NCBI GenBank assembly: GCA_001414485.1
Contig: LLEY01000064.1
Coordinates: forward strand, 265,780-329,779
Reading direction: 5' to 3'
From: Calycina herbarum
Lineage: Eukaryota; Ascomycota; Leotiomycetes; Helotiales; Pezizellaceae
Length of the DNA stretch: 64,000 bases
Numbering within the stretch: position 1 is the first letter of the stretch; each line of letters opens with the position of its first letter. The translations under genes and the position numbers were made by a program. The notes beneath the pieces are model-generated. The model did not search any database and was not told the DNA's origin. It saw only the letters and a program-made list of their open reading frames with translations. Shown one piece after another: positions 1-12,450 of the stretch.

Positions 1-586
1 TAGATGTTCTTCTAGTAGCGCTTTTAGATATTTCTATAATATTAACTTAACTAGTATTTAAGCTAGCTACGGCGACGGGGGTTACTAAGGCTATAGCGAC
101 TAAACTTCTAAGTAGGTGCTTAAAGTATAATAAAACTTAAATAAACTAAACAAAGATAACTAAGTCTCGAAGGTTAGTATATAGATAAGAAGTATAGATA
201 CGCCGGGTTGTTTACTTAGAAGTGAACTCGTTACTTATATCAAAGATATTAAATAAGATAATAAGATTAATAACTAAAGTTAAGTACAAAGCTTCTATCT
301 AATAGTAGACGTACTAGTCTTATATAGAACCTTCGTTTATATTAGAGTCCTTCTTAGCAGGAGTCCCGAAGATAGAGTCTAACTCTATTTCTAGGGCTCC
401 TTAAAACTGGACTCTATTACCTAACTGCTCCTAACCGAGTCACGTGATATAACTGTAATAAGATCCTAGGATTATATATTCTACTATATCTAATCCTTTC
501 TTCCTTCTAGAGTTATAATAGTGCTTGTCTTATTAGAGCGTCGTCTAAACTTCACTCTGTCACGTGCTAACACGTGATTCGTAACA
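1..586 (-). repeat. 3' LTR of element 1 (left-truncated by window)
   Basis: Positions 1-330 align with 6688-7016 and 540-586 with about 7205-7252. Differences are mostly C/T and G/A transitions, and the middle is more diverged. The outer end reads GTAACA at 581-586, i.e. the LTR starts TGTTAC on the minus strand. Immediately inside, at 587-600, lies the complement of a purine-rich tract (minus strand GAAGGGGATAG), as expected for a polypurine tract. CACGTG motifs occur at 441, 561 and 571. Confidence 0.75.
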
Positions 587-3500
587 CTATCCCCTTCTTA
601 GTCTAGCGTGTCTCTACGCTAGAATATAAACCTAAAATATATTCGTTTAGAAAGATATCGACCTTTCTTTATATATAAATATATTCTCTTTATATACTAA
701 ACGAAAAGAGCGTTTAGCTCTTACTATACGAATCGAAACTATATAACGTCTAGCTAAGACTTGTTCTTTTTGTCGTAAACAGTCCCGTCGATATCTCTTA
801 GAGCTCTTTAAATCCTCTCGCTATTCTAAATATATTCAGTTAAAAAGGTTCTACGATAGCTCTAGCTATCTTATTATTCCTATCTCTAGGTCTTAAAAAC
901 CTATATATCGATTTTTCTTTAGCCCTATACGTAAACGATTCTCTATTACTCCTCCGAGTCCTCCTCCTAAGTCTTCTTCTGCCTAGTTTCCCGTCTTCGA
1001 GATAGCTTCTTTTGTTAAACAGGTACTTTCTAATAATATGTCTCTGTCTAACCCCGGTCCCGAGTTCTAGGCAGCTCTAGGTTTTGTTAGTAGAACTTCT
1101 GAAGTTCTCTTAGGTAATAGTTAAGGTTGCTTTTTAGTTTCTATATGTTTTCTAAGTATAGGTAATCTAACTATTTAATCAAGTACTTAACCTATCTCTT
1201 AACTAGTTTATAGTTAAGAATCCTCTTAACTTTATACTCGGCGTTTAGGTTTACTAGTTGAATTTCTATAATTAGAGCTAGTAGTACTCTCAGTAGTACT
1301 AGTTCGAGTAAGAATATATAGAATACTAGATAGATGTTTATTATTCTTAGTAGTACTAATTTATAATTTAAAGGTCTCTTAACTTGTTTAATTTTAAATA
1401 GTCTAAGTTTTTTATAATCTAGTTTATTACTTAGTCTTTTTATATTAATGTTTTTTTATACTAAGTAGACTTTATCTCTCTCTTTTAACGTTAGCTCCTA
1501 ACTACGTCGTTTATTATAGTAGTACGCGTTTCTTTTAGCTACGAACTATAAATCTTTTATAAGTTCCTTATATAGACTTTTAATTTTTAAGACTTAAATA
1601 CGAGTAAGTTAGTTATTAATAGTCGTAGATAGTAGTTCTTAATATACTAATAATTTATATCTAAAGTTAGCGTAGAATAGTATAATAAGTGTTGTTTCTA
1701 TTACTAAACTATTATAAGTAAACTATACTAAAAGCAGTAGTTCTACCTAGTTATCTTACTAGTAGTTTATATAATAATAAAGATATGTTTTAACTACTTA
1801 ATTTATCCTTTTATTTCTTTTATTTATTTAAGAGTGAAAAGCTATAGAAAGCTTTCTTTTTATACTTAATCGTTTTATAAGAGCGATCTAAAATTTTAAG
1901 ATAAAGAGTTTATCTCTATTTAAGAGTATTTCTTCTAGTAGTTTATATCTTAAGACTACTTCTTTAAGGAATACGAATACTAATTCCTTAGCTATACTTA
2001 ACTCTATATATACTATTAGAATTATATACTTTATAAGTCGTTCTATAATAACTAGGATTATATTATACTTAACTCCTATTATTAGATCTTTAGATTTTAG
2101 TAACTTAATAATAAAATCTATAGATATTGATTTCTAAGGTATTTATAGTATTAGAGTAGTGTTTATCTATTTATAAGGAGTATAGTAAGAAGCCTTATTT
2201 CTAGTATAGGTATTATATTCTACTAATATCTTCTTAACTATCGTAGATAACTAATTAATATAGTAGTATTATCTTATTCTCTAGAGGGTTCTACGAATTC
2301 CTTAGTAACTATAAGCGGGCATAGTATAGTATTTCTATACGAATTCCTTTATATACAAGCTAGGAACCTATAATTTCCCTTTTATATACTAGTTATAACC
2401 TTTATATATATTCTAAATCTTATCTATCTAGATGTTGTTTATTACTACTATCTTATATATAGTAGGTACTAAGTCTCTATTCTTAAGAGTTTTTAAGATT
2501 ATAATTTTCTTATACTCTTTGTTTCTCTTATATCTAGGTTTCTAGCTAAGAGTATTAGCTCGAGTATTTAACGTTTCTTTTATATAGTAAATAACGATGT
2601 TAAATCCTTCTAAAATCTCTAACTATCTAGCTAATTATCTTATTATAAGTTCCTTAGTTGTTATAAATGTCTTAAGATTCTTATAGTTAGATAAAACTAT
2701 AACTAAGTATTTTACTAGTTATAAATAAATCCTCTAATATTTTAAGACTAATACTATAGTAAGTAATTCTTTATCAAAGATACTATAATTTTATTATATT
2801 AGATTAAATATTTTAGAATAATATATAATAAGTATAAGTTTTCTCTTATTATTTAGCTATAAGTGAATCACACCTCCTACTATATCTAAGGTGTTTATTT
2901 TAATTATACTAGGTTTATCTACGTCGAAATCGTATAGAATAGGTTTTTCTATAAACTTTGCTTTAATTTTCTAAAAAGTATTCTCTACTTATTTATTCTA
3001 TATAAACTTAATAGCCTTCTTAACTAGTACTGACATTAGTTTAGTAATCTTTATATAGTCTTATATAAACAGATAGTAGAAGTTTATAAATCTAAGAAAG
3101 GACTGTATATCTTTTATATTCTCTAGTAACTTCTAGTTTAAGATGTCTTAGATCTTTACTAGATCTATTTCTATTTTCTCTAAACTAAATACCTATTCTA
3201 GGAAAAGTGTTCGAGTTACTCTAAACTTATATTTTAAGAGTTTTAACTAAGAGTTTACTTTTATAAGTTGTTATTAAAACTTCTCTAATATATCTTTTAT
3301 ATTCTTCTTCTTTTTCTAAGAAGATTAGAATATTATCTAGGTAATAAATTACTATTACTCTTAGAAGATCTCCTAAAATATTATTATTTTATCTCTAATA
3401 TATAGCTAGTATATTATAGAGTCTAAATAGTATAACTATATATTTATAAAGGCTTAATAGTAAGGTAAATACTATCTTCTATTTATCTTCGACTTTTATT

Positions 3501-6500
3501 TATATAAGTTTATAGGTATTTTATTAATCTAGTTTTATAAATCGTACTACCTTACCTAACTTATTCTATAAGTATTAGCTAGGTAGTAGCGGATAAGCGT
3601 CCTTAACTATAGTATAATTTACTTCTTAGTAATTAATATATACTCTTCTATCTAGGTCGTCTTTCTTCTTAATAATAAGTATGTTTAAGGTAATTAGTAA
3701 CTTAGATCTTCTAATATATCCCTTCTTAATACCTTCTTTTATATAACTTTCTATTCTCTATAAGCTTTTCTAGTTATATAACCGAAGCTTCTACTTTAAG
3801 AGGTAATAACCTTCTTTTAATTTAATCTTATAATCTTATAAGCGATGTTCTAGCAAGGCTCGTAAGTCTTCTAGGTTTTTAAACAAAGTCCTAAATTCTC
3901 TATACTATATAGGTATTTCGTTATCAGCTTTCTTACTAACCTGTAAAGGACCCTGGGTAGGGTGTTCTAGTGCTTTAGAAGAGGTAGTACTAATCTTATT
4001 CTAGCCTTAAAGTTATAAACGCGAACCTATATATTTATATCGACTAAAGGTTATTATTCTAGCCTTCTAGTTAATTTCTAGATTATGTTCCTAAATCTAT
4101 AGTATACTAAGTATTACTTCTTTACTTCTTATTTTAATAATATTAAATTATATATTTAAATAGTATTCTTTAATATTAACTTTTATTAGAATAGTTTACT
4201 AATTAATAATCCTATTTTAATATATAATATCTATTCTATCGACTACTTCTAATTAGTATAGTCTTATTCCTTTAATTAGAACGTTTAGCTTCTCTCGAGC
4301 TATTAGAGAGATAAAGTTACCTATTACTCTTAAGTCTATTATAACTTATAACTTTTTCCCTCTTATTTCTATAGTTATTACTAACTATCTTTCTCTTAAA
4401 GTAGCGTTTAACTTTGCTTTAATATATTAGACTTCGAAAGATCGATTTTCTTAATTAAAATTCTTTCTCTTCTTATTCTTATACTATAGAAAGAATCTTA
4501 CTCTTTCCTTATTAGCGTATACTACCTTATATACTAATCTATATTCTACGATTCCTATAGTTTTAGGAATTCCTCTTATAAATTACTTTAGTATTTGTTT
4601 ATAGTTATATTAGATCTATTTATAACTAGTTTCTAAAATAGCTTCTATAGACTATAGTTCTCTTATATATAGATAATCTAAAGTAGCCTCTAGTATACTT
4701 ATCTCTAGTTTTATATAATAAACCTTAAATATATAGTCTCTTAAATTCTTTTCCTTAACAGCTTAAATCTAGAACTAAAGAAAGAATACTACTCCTTTCT
4801 TATCTAATAATACTACTTTATATATCTAATAATATTCTACTATTCTAATAGGTTCTAGTAATATTCCTTTAAACTGTTTCTATAATAACTAGTCTAAGGT
4901 TAGACTTAGTTTATATTATATCTATTATACTATTATTTCTTAAACTGTTTTTATAAACTATAGTTCTCTTATTAATAGATAGTACAATTCTTCTAGTTCT
5001 ATTTTAGCCTATCTAGTTATATTAAGCTCCCTTTACTCTTAGAATAGTATACTAAACAGTTATTATAAGTTATATTTTCTAAATACTAGCCTATTATTTC
5101 TAATTAATATAACTACGATATAATACTTAAATTCCTTTAGTATAATATCTTTAGATAGTGTCTTAAGAAAAGAGGTTTTAATTCGTCTCTTAAATCCCGT
5201 TAGAACTTACTATGTCTATATACTGTTTTTATTTAAAATATTATATATTCTCTATATATTCCCTACTTTAAGGTAGCTAGGTTTTTCTATTAGTTATCGT
5301 TCCTATTCTAGTTCTTTCTCTTTAATAATTTTCTATCTAGTAATTAAGCTAACTAGAGTTATTATTTCAAGGTTATTACTTATAACTATATATATTATTA
5401 AAATAGTTAGATTAACTTCTTATATTATATAAGGACTCTAGAAATCTAGTTTCTGATTATTAATATATATCTATCGATTTCCTTGTTTAAAGGTTCTAAT
5501 AAAAGCCTAAGTTTCTCTAACTTCAGGGTTTATATTTCTAACTTCCTCTTCTAAACTAGAAGATAAGTCTAACGTCTCCGAAGAACTAGTTAATAGTAGT
5601 AATTCGTATTCTTCTTAAAGAGGTTGCTTAGGTTCTATTACTAATTATATATTATAATATTCTTTAAAGAGTAGATCTCTATTATTATTAGTATCTTATA
5701 TACTACTAATTCCTTTATTATTTTTAATCTAGGTTCTATATTCTCGTACTTTAAGCTCCTTATCTATAAGTTTAATATAATTAGTTAAGGCTACCTATTA
5801 TTAAATAGTAGTATTAATTTATTTCCTTCTCTTAGAGTCTTTCTTCTTACTATACTTATTTACTCTATAACCTAGTAGACTATAATTATAACACAAGTTC
5901 TACTTACGTCGACGATTTCGCTTCTTCTAGGAAAGTCCTTCTTTCTTTAGAAAGGTTTTCTTCTATATAGCGTTTACCTCCTTACTATGTTTATTAGTAT
6001 AAGAGTGCTTCTACTTCCTTAACTCTTTACTCTTTTCCCTGTGTCTAGAGTTACTCTTTCTGAATTTATATAAGCAGTTATCTAGCTAAACGACCTTCTT
6101 AATTATACCTATAATAGTTAAGAATTATATATTCTACTTAGCTATTTCCTTATAGATATATACCTTTAATCCTCTATAAAAGAGTTCTATAAGAGTAATA
6201 GTATCCTATTCTAACTTCGTCCTATAACGTTGAAATTCATTAGTATAATCTATTACTAATCTAGTCTAATATAATTCTAAAAGCTTATATATAACTGTTT
6301 AGATTATATCGAAGTCTCTAAAAACTTTTCTAATAGTTGCTTTAAATCTTCTCTAAGATTTAAATATAATCTTAGTTAATTCTATCTTTCTATCTTTATT
6401 CTTATTCTTAAAGAAGTCCTTTAAGTATAGCTAGGCCTATTCTAATACTACTCCTCTAAGGTAGAAGATAGTAAAGATAGTTCGTAAGTTATAATTACTT

Positions 6501-6687
6501 TTAAACTTATTAGAGTTAAAGTTAAAGTAGATGTCTATCTAAAGAAGGAACGAGTCGAGTTCCTTTCGCTTCCTATAATATATATCTAGTATCTTAACTT
6601 TAATAGACTTAAGTGCTTCGACCTTATAGAGCTCGGGGGTGTCCGGTATACTAACATTGTCGTCGTTCCTAGTTAACTGTATACTAG

Positions 6688-7252
6688 CAGGTGTTCTTCC
6701 GGTTACACTTCTAGATATTCCTATAACGTTAACTCGACTAGTATTTAAGCTAGCTACTACGGCAGGGGTTGCTAGGTCTATAGCAACTAAACTTCTAAGC
6801 AGGTGCTTAAAGTATAATAAAACTTAAATAAACTAAACAAAGATAACTAAGTCTTAAAGGTTAGTATATAGGTAAGAAGTATAGATATACCAGGTTATTT
6901 ACTTAGAAGTGAACTTGTTACTTATATCAAAGATGTTAAACAAGATAATAAGATTAATAACTAAAGTTAAGTACGAAGCTCTTATCTAATAGCAGATGTG
7001 CCAGTCTTTATATAGAACTATAGTCCCCTGTTCTAGTCGCTCTAGTCGCTCGCCTTGATCGCTTTAGTCGACAGGCGACTCAGGCGACTTAGGCGACTAG
7101 GTCACGTGATGCTTCTTACTAAAGGAAATCCATAGATCGCTTAGCTAGTCTAAGGATCTCTCTTTTTGTTTATAAGAGTTTCCGATAGTACTTAACCTAT
7201 TAGAGCGCTGCCTAGTCTTCACTTATTATATACTTACACGTGATTCGTAATA
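6688..7252 (-). repeat. 5' LTR of element 1
   Basis: This is the second copy of the repeat at 1-586. Its outer end is GTAATA (7247-7252), matching GTAACA of the other copy after a C-to-T change. The inner end lies at or below 6688 and cannot be fixed because the partner copy leaves the window. CACGTG motifs occur at 7103 and 7237. The least RIP-mutated stretch of element 1 lies just inside this LTR (about 6620-6800). Confidence 0.7.
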
Positions 7253-8000
7253 TAAAGATATTAAAACACTTTAAGCTTTACGATTATAAGCTAAGAACGA
7301 CGAAGACTCTTCCTACGTTTTAGAGGAAGACTTACTACTTTATCGAGGCTACTTAATAATACTAGATATTAATACTTTATAAACAGACCTAATCTATAAA
7401 GTATACGACTAAGTACTACTAGCCTACTCTAGACGAGATAAGACCTACTAGATCCTTCGCTTAAGGTATATCTAGCGAAATATAAAGTCTAATATTATAT
7501 AATACGTACGTAACTATTACGAATATTAAAGAGCGGATATACTAAGAGATAAGACCTCTAGTTATCTATACCTACTTCTAGTTCTATTATATATATAGTA
7601 ATATATAGTAGTAGACTTTGAATCCTTCCTAGTTAATAAGTATAGCTTTAATAACGTGTTTGTAGTTATCGACTAATTATCTAAATAATCTATCTCTATC
7701 TTATACTAAAAGAAAGTAATAGCTAAGTAAGTAGCTAGGCTATACTTATAACACGTATTATAATACTACGGAATCCTAGAGAGTATTATCTCTAATAGAG
7801 GCCCTTAGTTTATCTCTACCTTCTAGCGAGAATTTACACGAATCCTTAGCGTCCGGCTTCGACTTTCGACTATAAGTCACGCCTAGATAGATAGATAAAC
7901 TAAAATTATAAACTAGTATCTAGATTAGCACTTACGGCTATATATAAATTACTACTAGAATAATTAGTTAGAGCTACTTCTAATAATAGACCACGCTTAG

Positions 8001-8153
8001 TATAACAGACGTGAATAAATAGCTTTTACTAGTACGCTAGCCGGCTAAAAGACATAAGAATTAATCGGTAGACTAATTCGCTATTCTACTACTTAATAGA
8101 AATCCCGGTATAGTATCGCCTACGTAACCTCCAGCTACGTAACAGCTGTTACA
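8001..8153 (-). repeat. TRIM LTR copy 1
   Basis: A 153-bp terminal repeat, nearly identical to 8441-8593. Most differences are transitions, such as CACGTGACC in copy 2 against TACGTAACC here, so this copy has suffered more RIP. Confidence 0.85.
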
Positions 8154-8440
8154 CTATCCCCGCTTCTAAGACAGCTAGCCTCTAGCTGTTCGTAAGCGTA
8201 AGTAGTTAACTATAAGACTAAACAAGCCCCGTAGAGTGATCGCCTATATCCTCGAGAGTGCTTATACGAGAAGGCCGAAGCTAATAGTATGATTTTACTA
8301 GATATACTATATACGTAATACGCTAGCTACTCTACTTAGAACTATAGTATCTTTAAGTAACCAAGTCCTCGCTTAGCGGGCCGACCCCGGGCCGACTAAC
8401 TAGTCCTTAGACCCTCGGTTATAGGTTAGATTAATTCTTC

Positions 8441-8593
8441 TATAATAGACGTAAATGAATAGCTTTTACTAGTACGCTAGCCGGCTAAAAGGTATAAGAA
8501 TTAATCGGTAGACTAATTCGCTATTCTACTACTTAATAGGAATCCCGGTGTAGCACCGCCCACGTGACCTCCAGCTACGTAACAGCTGTCACA
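8441..8593 (-). repeat. TRIM LTR copy 2
   Basis: A 153-bp terminal repeat ending CTGTCACA, followed by the target duplication CTTAG. It keeps CACGTG at 8561, which the other copy has lost. Confidence 0.85.
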
Positions 8594-9403
8594 CTTAGCT
8601 TATACTACTTTATAGTACTATTAGAATATCTCTGTTTAAACTATAAAAGAGCTACTTACTAAGAACGTCTTTTAACTAGTATACGCCTAGACCCTCGACT
8701 ATATAAGAGAGGCTATTATAAGAAGAAGCTATAACAGTTATAAAGACTCTTTAAGAAGTACTAGACGTTAGCTAAGCGAATATAGTAAAAGCTTAAGAAA
8801 AGAAAGAATAGAACGTAAATAGACATAGACGAGAAGTAGACTTTAGAGTCGGCGATATAGTTTTTATTACTATAAAAGACTAGAATATATAAAGACCTAG
8901 CTAGAAGTTAGACTACTAGATAGCTAGACCTTTTAAGATTCTTAAGAAAGTTAGCTCTGCTTTTAGACTCTAGTTACTATCCTCTATTAGAGTCTATTCT
9001 ATCTTCGTACTAGAGAAGTTATAAAAAGCTTTAGACGATTCTCTGCCTAGATAAGTAAGTACGCTACCTCTACCGATTATTATCGACAAAGAAGAATAGA
9101 AGGTTAAGGAAGTACTTATAAGTAAGACGCGATAGAAGTCTCTTTACTACCGACTAAAGTAGAAGAGCTACGACGAGGACCTTAACTAGTACCTAGCTCG
9201 CTACGTAGTCTACTTACTACATATGTTAAAAGAATTCTATTTAGCGAATCTAACAGCTGACAGGCCTCTAAACGCTCTTCCTTTGTAGCTAGAGGCGTAC
9301 GAGGTAGAAAGAGACAATTATAGCGAATTAGAGAGTAACAACTCTATATCTACGGAAGACAAAGCAGCTTAGTTAAAAGAGGCCCGGTTAAAGGAAGAGG
9401 TAG

Positions 9404-9586
9404 TATAACAGTCCTAGTCATATACGACTGAATCACGTGCCGAAGTTCTACCGAAGTCTCGCTTAGTATATATAAATATAGACAGAGTGTATTAACTCTT
9501 CTCTTCTCTCTTTAGTTTAGTTTTCTTCGAATACAGGTACTATTCTATAAGTATCTCTTTTGATATATTTATAGAGAGCTATTATA
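9404..9586 (+). repeat. 3' LTR of element 2 (183 bp)
   Basis: It begins TATAACAG (ancestrally TGTAACAG) right after a polypurine tract and ends CTATTATA (ancestrally CTGTTACA). An LTR of the same family and the same length (183 bp) lies in inverse orientation at 57,287-57,469. The LTR contains CACGTG at 9434, a TATATAAATA box near 9468, and a pyrimidine-rich tract. Confidence 0.85.
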
Positions 9587-12450
9587 ACTCTTAAAGAATA
9601 TAAGAAATAAGTTAAATATATTTTAAAAGAACTTAAAGATATAAAGCTCTTTCTCGATATTAATAAATATAAATTCTTAGTTATATAGACGAAGTATCTA
9701 AGGTTTATTCTTAATATTAACTTAGAAGTAGAAATAGATTTAGAAAAGATAAAGGCGATTATAGACTAGAAAGTATCTATAATAGTTAAGGCTATATAAA
9801 GCTTTCTTAGCTTTATAAACTTCTACTAAAACTTTATTAAAAACTATTCTAATATTATAAGACCTCTTATAGAACTTATTTATAAAGAATATATATTTAT
9901 ATAAACGAACGAATATTAAAACGTCTTTAAATAACTTAAGTATATATTTACTATAGCTCTAGCTCTTATATAATTCAAGTACGAAAGATAAATAATTATA
10001 GAAATAGACTTATCTAGCTAGTATATTAGTAGTACACTTATATAATATAATAACGAAGGACTTTTACAACTTTATATCTTCTTTTTAAAGAAGAACTTAT
10101 CTACTAAATATAACTATAAAATCTACGATAAGAAGATACTAGCTATTATATAGTATCTAGAGACTTAGAATCCTAAGTTATAAAGCGTAAATAGCTTTAA
10201 AATTTAAATAGATTATAAGAATCTTAAGTACTTTATAATAGTTTAAAAACTTATAAAATAATAAATATAATAGTCTCTAGCTCTTTTAAAGTATAACTTT
10301 ATAATTATATATATTAAAGAGAAGAATAATATTTAAGTAGACGCTCTTTTATAATAAGAATAAGATATACTAGATAACGCTATAAACGAACGAATCGATT
10401 ATTATACGAAGTAACTTCTTAAGTTTATAAACGAAAAAGAACAGACTCTAGAGATTATAAAAGCGAACCTAGTATAGACGTAAGAGACAGTTCTAAATAA
10501 TAAAAGAACTCTTTAAAAACTTTAGATAATAGCCGTAGAAGTAGACGCTAATCTTCGAGTAATAAAGAATACTATATAATAAGATAAAAGAACGTTCTCT
10601 ACTAGCTTAAAGCTTAAGATATCGATATCTAAATATATAATTATAAACAAAGGAAAGCTAAGGTTCTAGAACCGGTTATAGGTTCTAAATAATAAAGAAC
10701 TACGTATAAAAATAATCTAATCTATATATAATTTTAAGCTCTATAGTTACTCTAGATAAGAAAGCACGGCCTAGATTCTCTTACGATAATACTTCTAGCC
10801 TTAGATATTATAAGAGGTTCGAAGGTTTATATAAAATTATAATACTTATAAAAGAAATAAAGCTTAGAGAGACGTATAATAAAGATTCCTAAAGCTACTA
10901 CTAGTCTTAAACTAAATCTAGAGTAAGATTTTAATAAACTTTATAGTCGAGCTTCTAGAAAGTAATAAATATATAAATATAGTTATAATTATAAATAGAT
11001 TAGAAAAAGAAACGATTTATAATAGTCTAAAAGATATTACTACTAAAACAGTTACTAGATAGTTCGTTTAAACCTTCTACTAAAAGCACTATCTACTAAA
11101 AGTAATAGTATCTAATTAAGAAACGTAGTATAATAGACGTGCTTTAGATAAGACTTAGAATAAATAATACTCTATTCTTAGAATAAAAGATAAGAAGAGT
11201 AGAAGAGCTCGAGAGAACCGGGAACTAAATACAAGTTATCCGCGCTAGTGTGTACGCTAGTACTAGCGTATATCTAAGCGAATATATAATATCTAGCAGC
11301 CTTTATAACTATAACTGTTATACGTAGTTCGTAGGTTATCTCTAGATAAGAATATACTCTCTTTTAAGAATTATATAAAAGCTTTCTATAGCTTTTTACC
11401 TAGAAATAGATAGATCTATAGAACGAATAAACTAGATAGTAGAAACCTATCTACGAATATTCGTAGATTATACTTAAGACGACTAGGAAGAGCTACTATT
11501 ATTCGCTAAATTAGCGATTAATAATCGAATAGTATTAGCTATAAAAGTAAGCCTCTTCTTTCTCGAATATAAATATTATACTAAATCTCTAGATATCTAG
11601 TATAAACTCTTAGATAAAGCTATATTACGATCGCTAATTTAAAAAGCTAATATAATTATATAAAAGCTTAAAAAAGTATAAGAATAGGTAAAGTCGGTAA
11701 TAGCTACTATATAGTAAATAATAGAAGACGTTATAAATAGAAGAAGATAATAAGCGCTAAGTTTTAAGATTAGAGACAAAGTCTAGCTAAACCTATAAAA
11801 CGTTCGTATAATAAGAAAGTTAAAGAAGCTTAATACGAAACAAGCTAAGTATATAGTACTAAAAGTGATTAGAATATATAGTTATCGCTTAGATATACCT
11901 TCTAGAATCTATAACGTATTCTACTCTTAGCTTTTATAGCTAGCCTTAAACGATCTACTACTAAGTTAAGTTTAAGACAACGATTAACCTAGACCTAAGA
12001 TTCTTAAAGATAACTAAGAATACGTAGTAGAAGCGATTCTTAACGAAAAGAGATAAGGATATACTATAAAGCTACTTATAAAATAAAAAGAGTATACTAG
12101 GCTAATCTAAGAGCTGTTATAAACTATAACTAAAGATAAAGATATAAGAGTATATATATATAAATATAAGAATTTAAAACTATAGTTCTATCTACGAAGG
12201 TAACACAGGTTATATACCTAGAGATAAGAGGTTACTAAGTAAGTATAAGCTATAAAGAGCTAGAAGTACGTATAGCTAAGATCTTACTATAGCTTTCGTT
12301 ATAGCTATAAAGAAGCTAAGATCTCGCTATAGCTCTCGTTATAGATCTATATATCCCGAGGTGATTACCGAGGTCACGTGCTGTCACGTGATATCACGTG
12401 TATTCTTCTAGGTTACGGACTAGCGCTGTAATAGAAGCTTTAAGACGCTC
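9587..12450 (+). mobile_element. RIP-degraded chromovirus fragment (element 3): RT C-terminus to chromodomain and LTR
   Basis: A third plus-strand gypsy element that starts abruptly in the RT thumb/connection region, consistent with element 2 having inserted into its RT gene. Readable family blocks are: KELKDIKLFLDINKYKFLV near 9630; a region resembling SFLGFANFYRRFIKNYS near 9800; RNase H (YKIYDKKILAII) near 10,110; ADALxRRE-like VDALL near 10,340; integrase HHCC-like sequence near 10,740-10,850; IVELLESNKYINIVIIINRL near 10,940; and a chromodomain (EYVVEAILNEKR) near 12,010. The 3' LTR begins near 12,190 and contains three CACGTG motifs (12,375-12,400). About 340 bp of its end (12,110-12,450) is homologous, in inverse orientation, to 57,789-58,060. 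No reading frame survives. Confidence 0.82.

Larger units (their letters stand above)
1..7252 (-). mobile_element. RIP-degraded Ty3/gypsy chromovirus (element 1)
   Basis: A minus-strand LTR retrotransposon, with its left LTR cut by the window edge. Reading the minus strand, the family landmarks appear in gypsy order. A zinc-knuckle remnant (about 5845-5899) reads CYNYSLLGYR, where CxxCxxxGHxxxxC is expected. The reverse transcriptase core (about 3322-3360) reads YYLDNILIF, with the second Asp of YLDD changed to Asn. The integrase segment has SISIDFIIKL, first catalytic Asp at 2116-2118. A C-terminal chromodomain lies at about 1158-1245 (EYKVKRILNYKLVKR*VKY, tryptophans now stops). The D-to-N, W-to-stop and Q-to-stop changes are G:C to A:T transitions of the RIP type. 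No open frame survives, so the element is dead. The chromodomain places it among chromoviruses. The right end abuts a different element's integrase at 7253, so this copy was inserted into element 2. Confidence 0.88.
8001..8593 (-). mobile_element. TRIM-like non-autonomous LTR element nested in element 2
   Basis: Two 153-bp direct repeats (8001-8153 and 8441-8593) flank a 287-bp non-coding interior. Each repeat has TGTAACAG...CTGTYACA termini; the first bases are now TATAACAG or TATAATAG. The element is bounded by a 5-bp target duplication CTTAG (7996-8000 and 8594-8598). Removing the element and one CTTAG rejoins the interrupted integrase frame. The interior next to 8153 is purine-rich on the minus strand (GAAGCGGGGATAG), resembling the PPT of element 1, so minus-strand polarity is likely. 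Size, lack of coding capacity and LTR termini fit a TRIM. The termini match those of element 2's own LTR, so an element-2-like machinery may have mobilised it. Confidence 0.82.
7253..9586 (+). mobile_element. RIP-degraded chromovirus fragment (element 2): integrase, chromodomain, 3' LTR
   Basis: A plus-strand gypsy element missing its gag-RT half, because element 1 lies on its left. The integrase core is readable from about 7440: NNVFVVID around 7655, then SIISNRGPQF near 7780 (SDRGPQF family motif), then the H-x-TD-x-QTE-x-NQYLD region near 7880-7920. After the nested element at 8001-8593, the integrase resumes in frame and reaches a GPY/F-type module near 8890-9060 (KLDYQIARPFKIL). A chromodomain follows near 9090-9300 (KVKEVLISKTR*KSLYYRLK, then HMLKEFYLANLTADRPL). 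A purine-rich PPT (AAAGGAAGAGGTAG, 9390-9403) directly precedes the LTR. All tryptophan and many glutamine codons are now stops, as RIP would produce. Confidence 0.87.

Noticed and set aside
6639..6827. 62-codon plus-strand ORF in the AT-rich block
   Set aside because: It lies in the LTR/gag border of element 1 on the wrong strand and has no family similarity.
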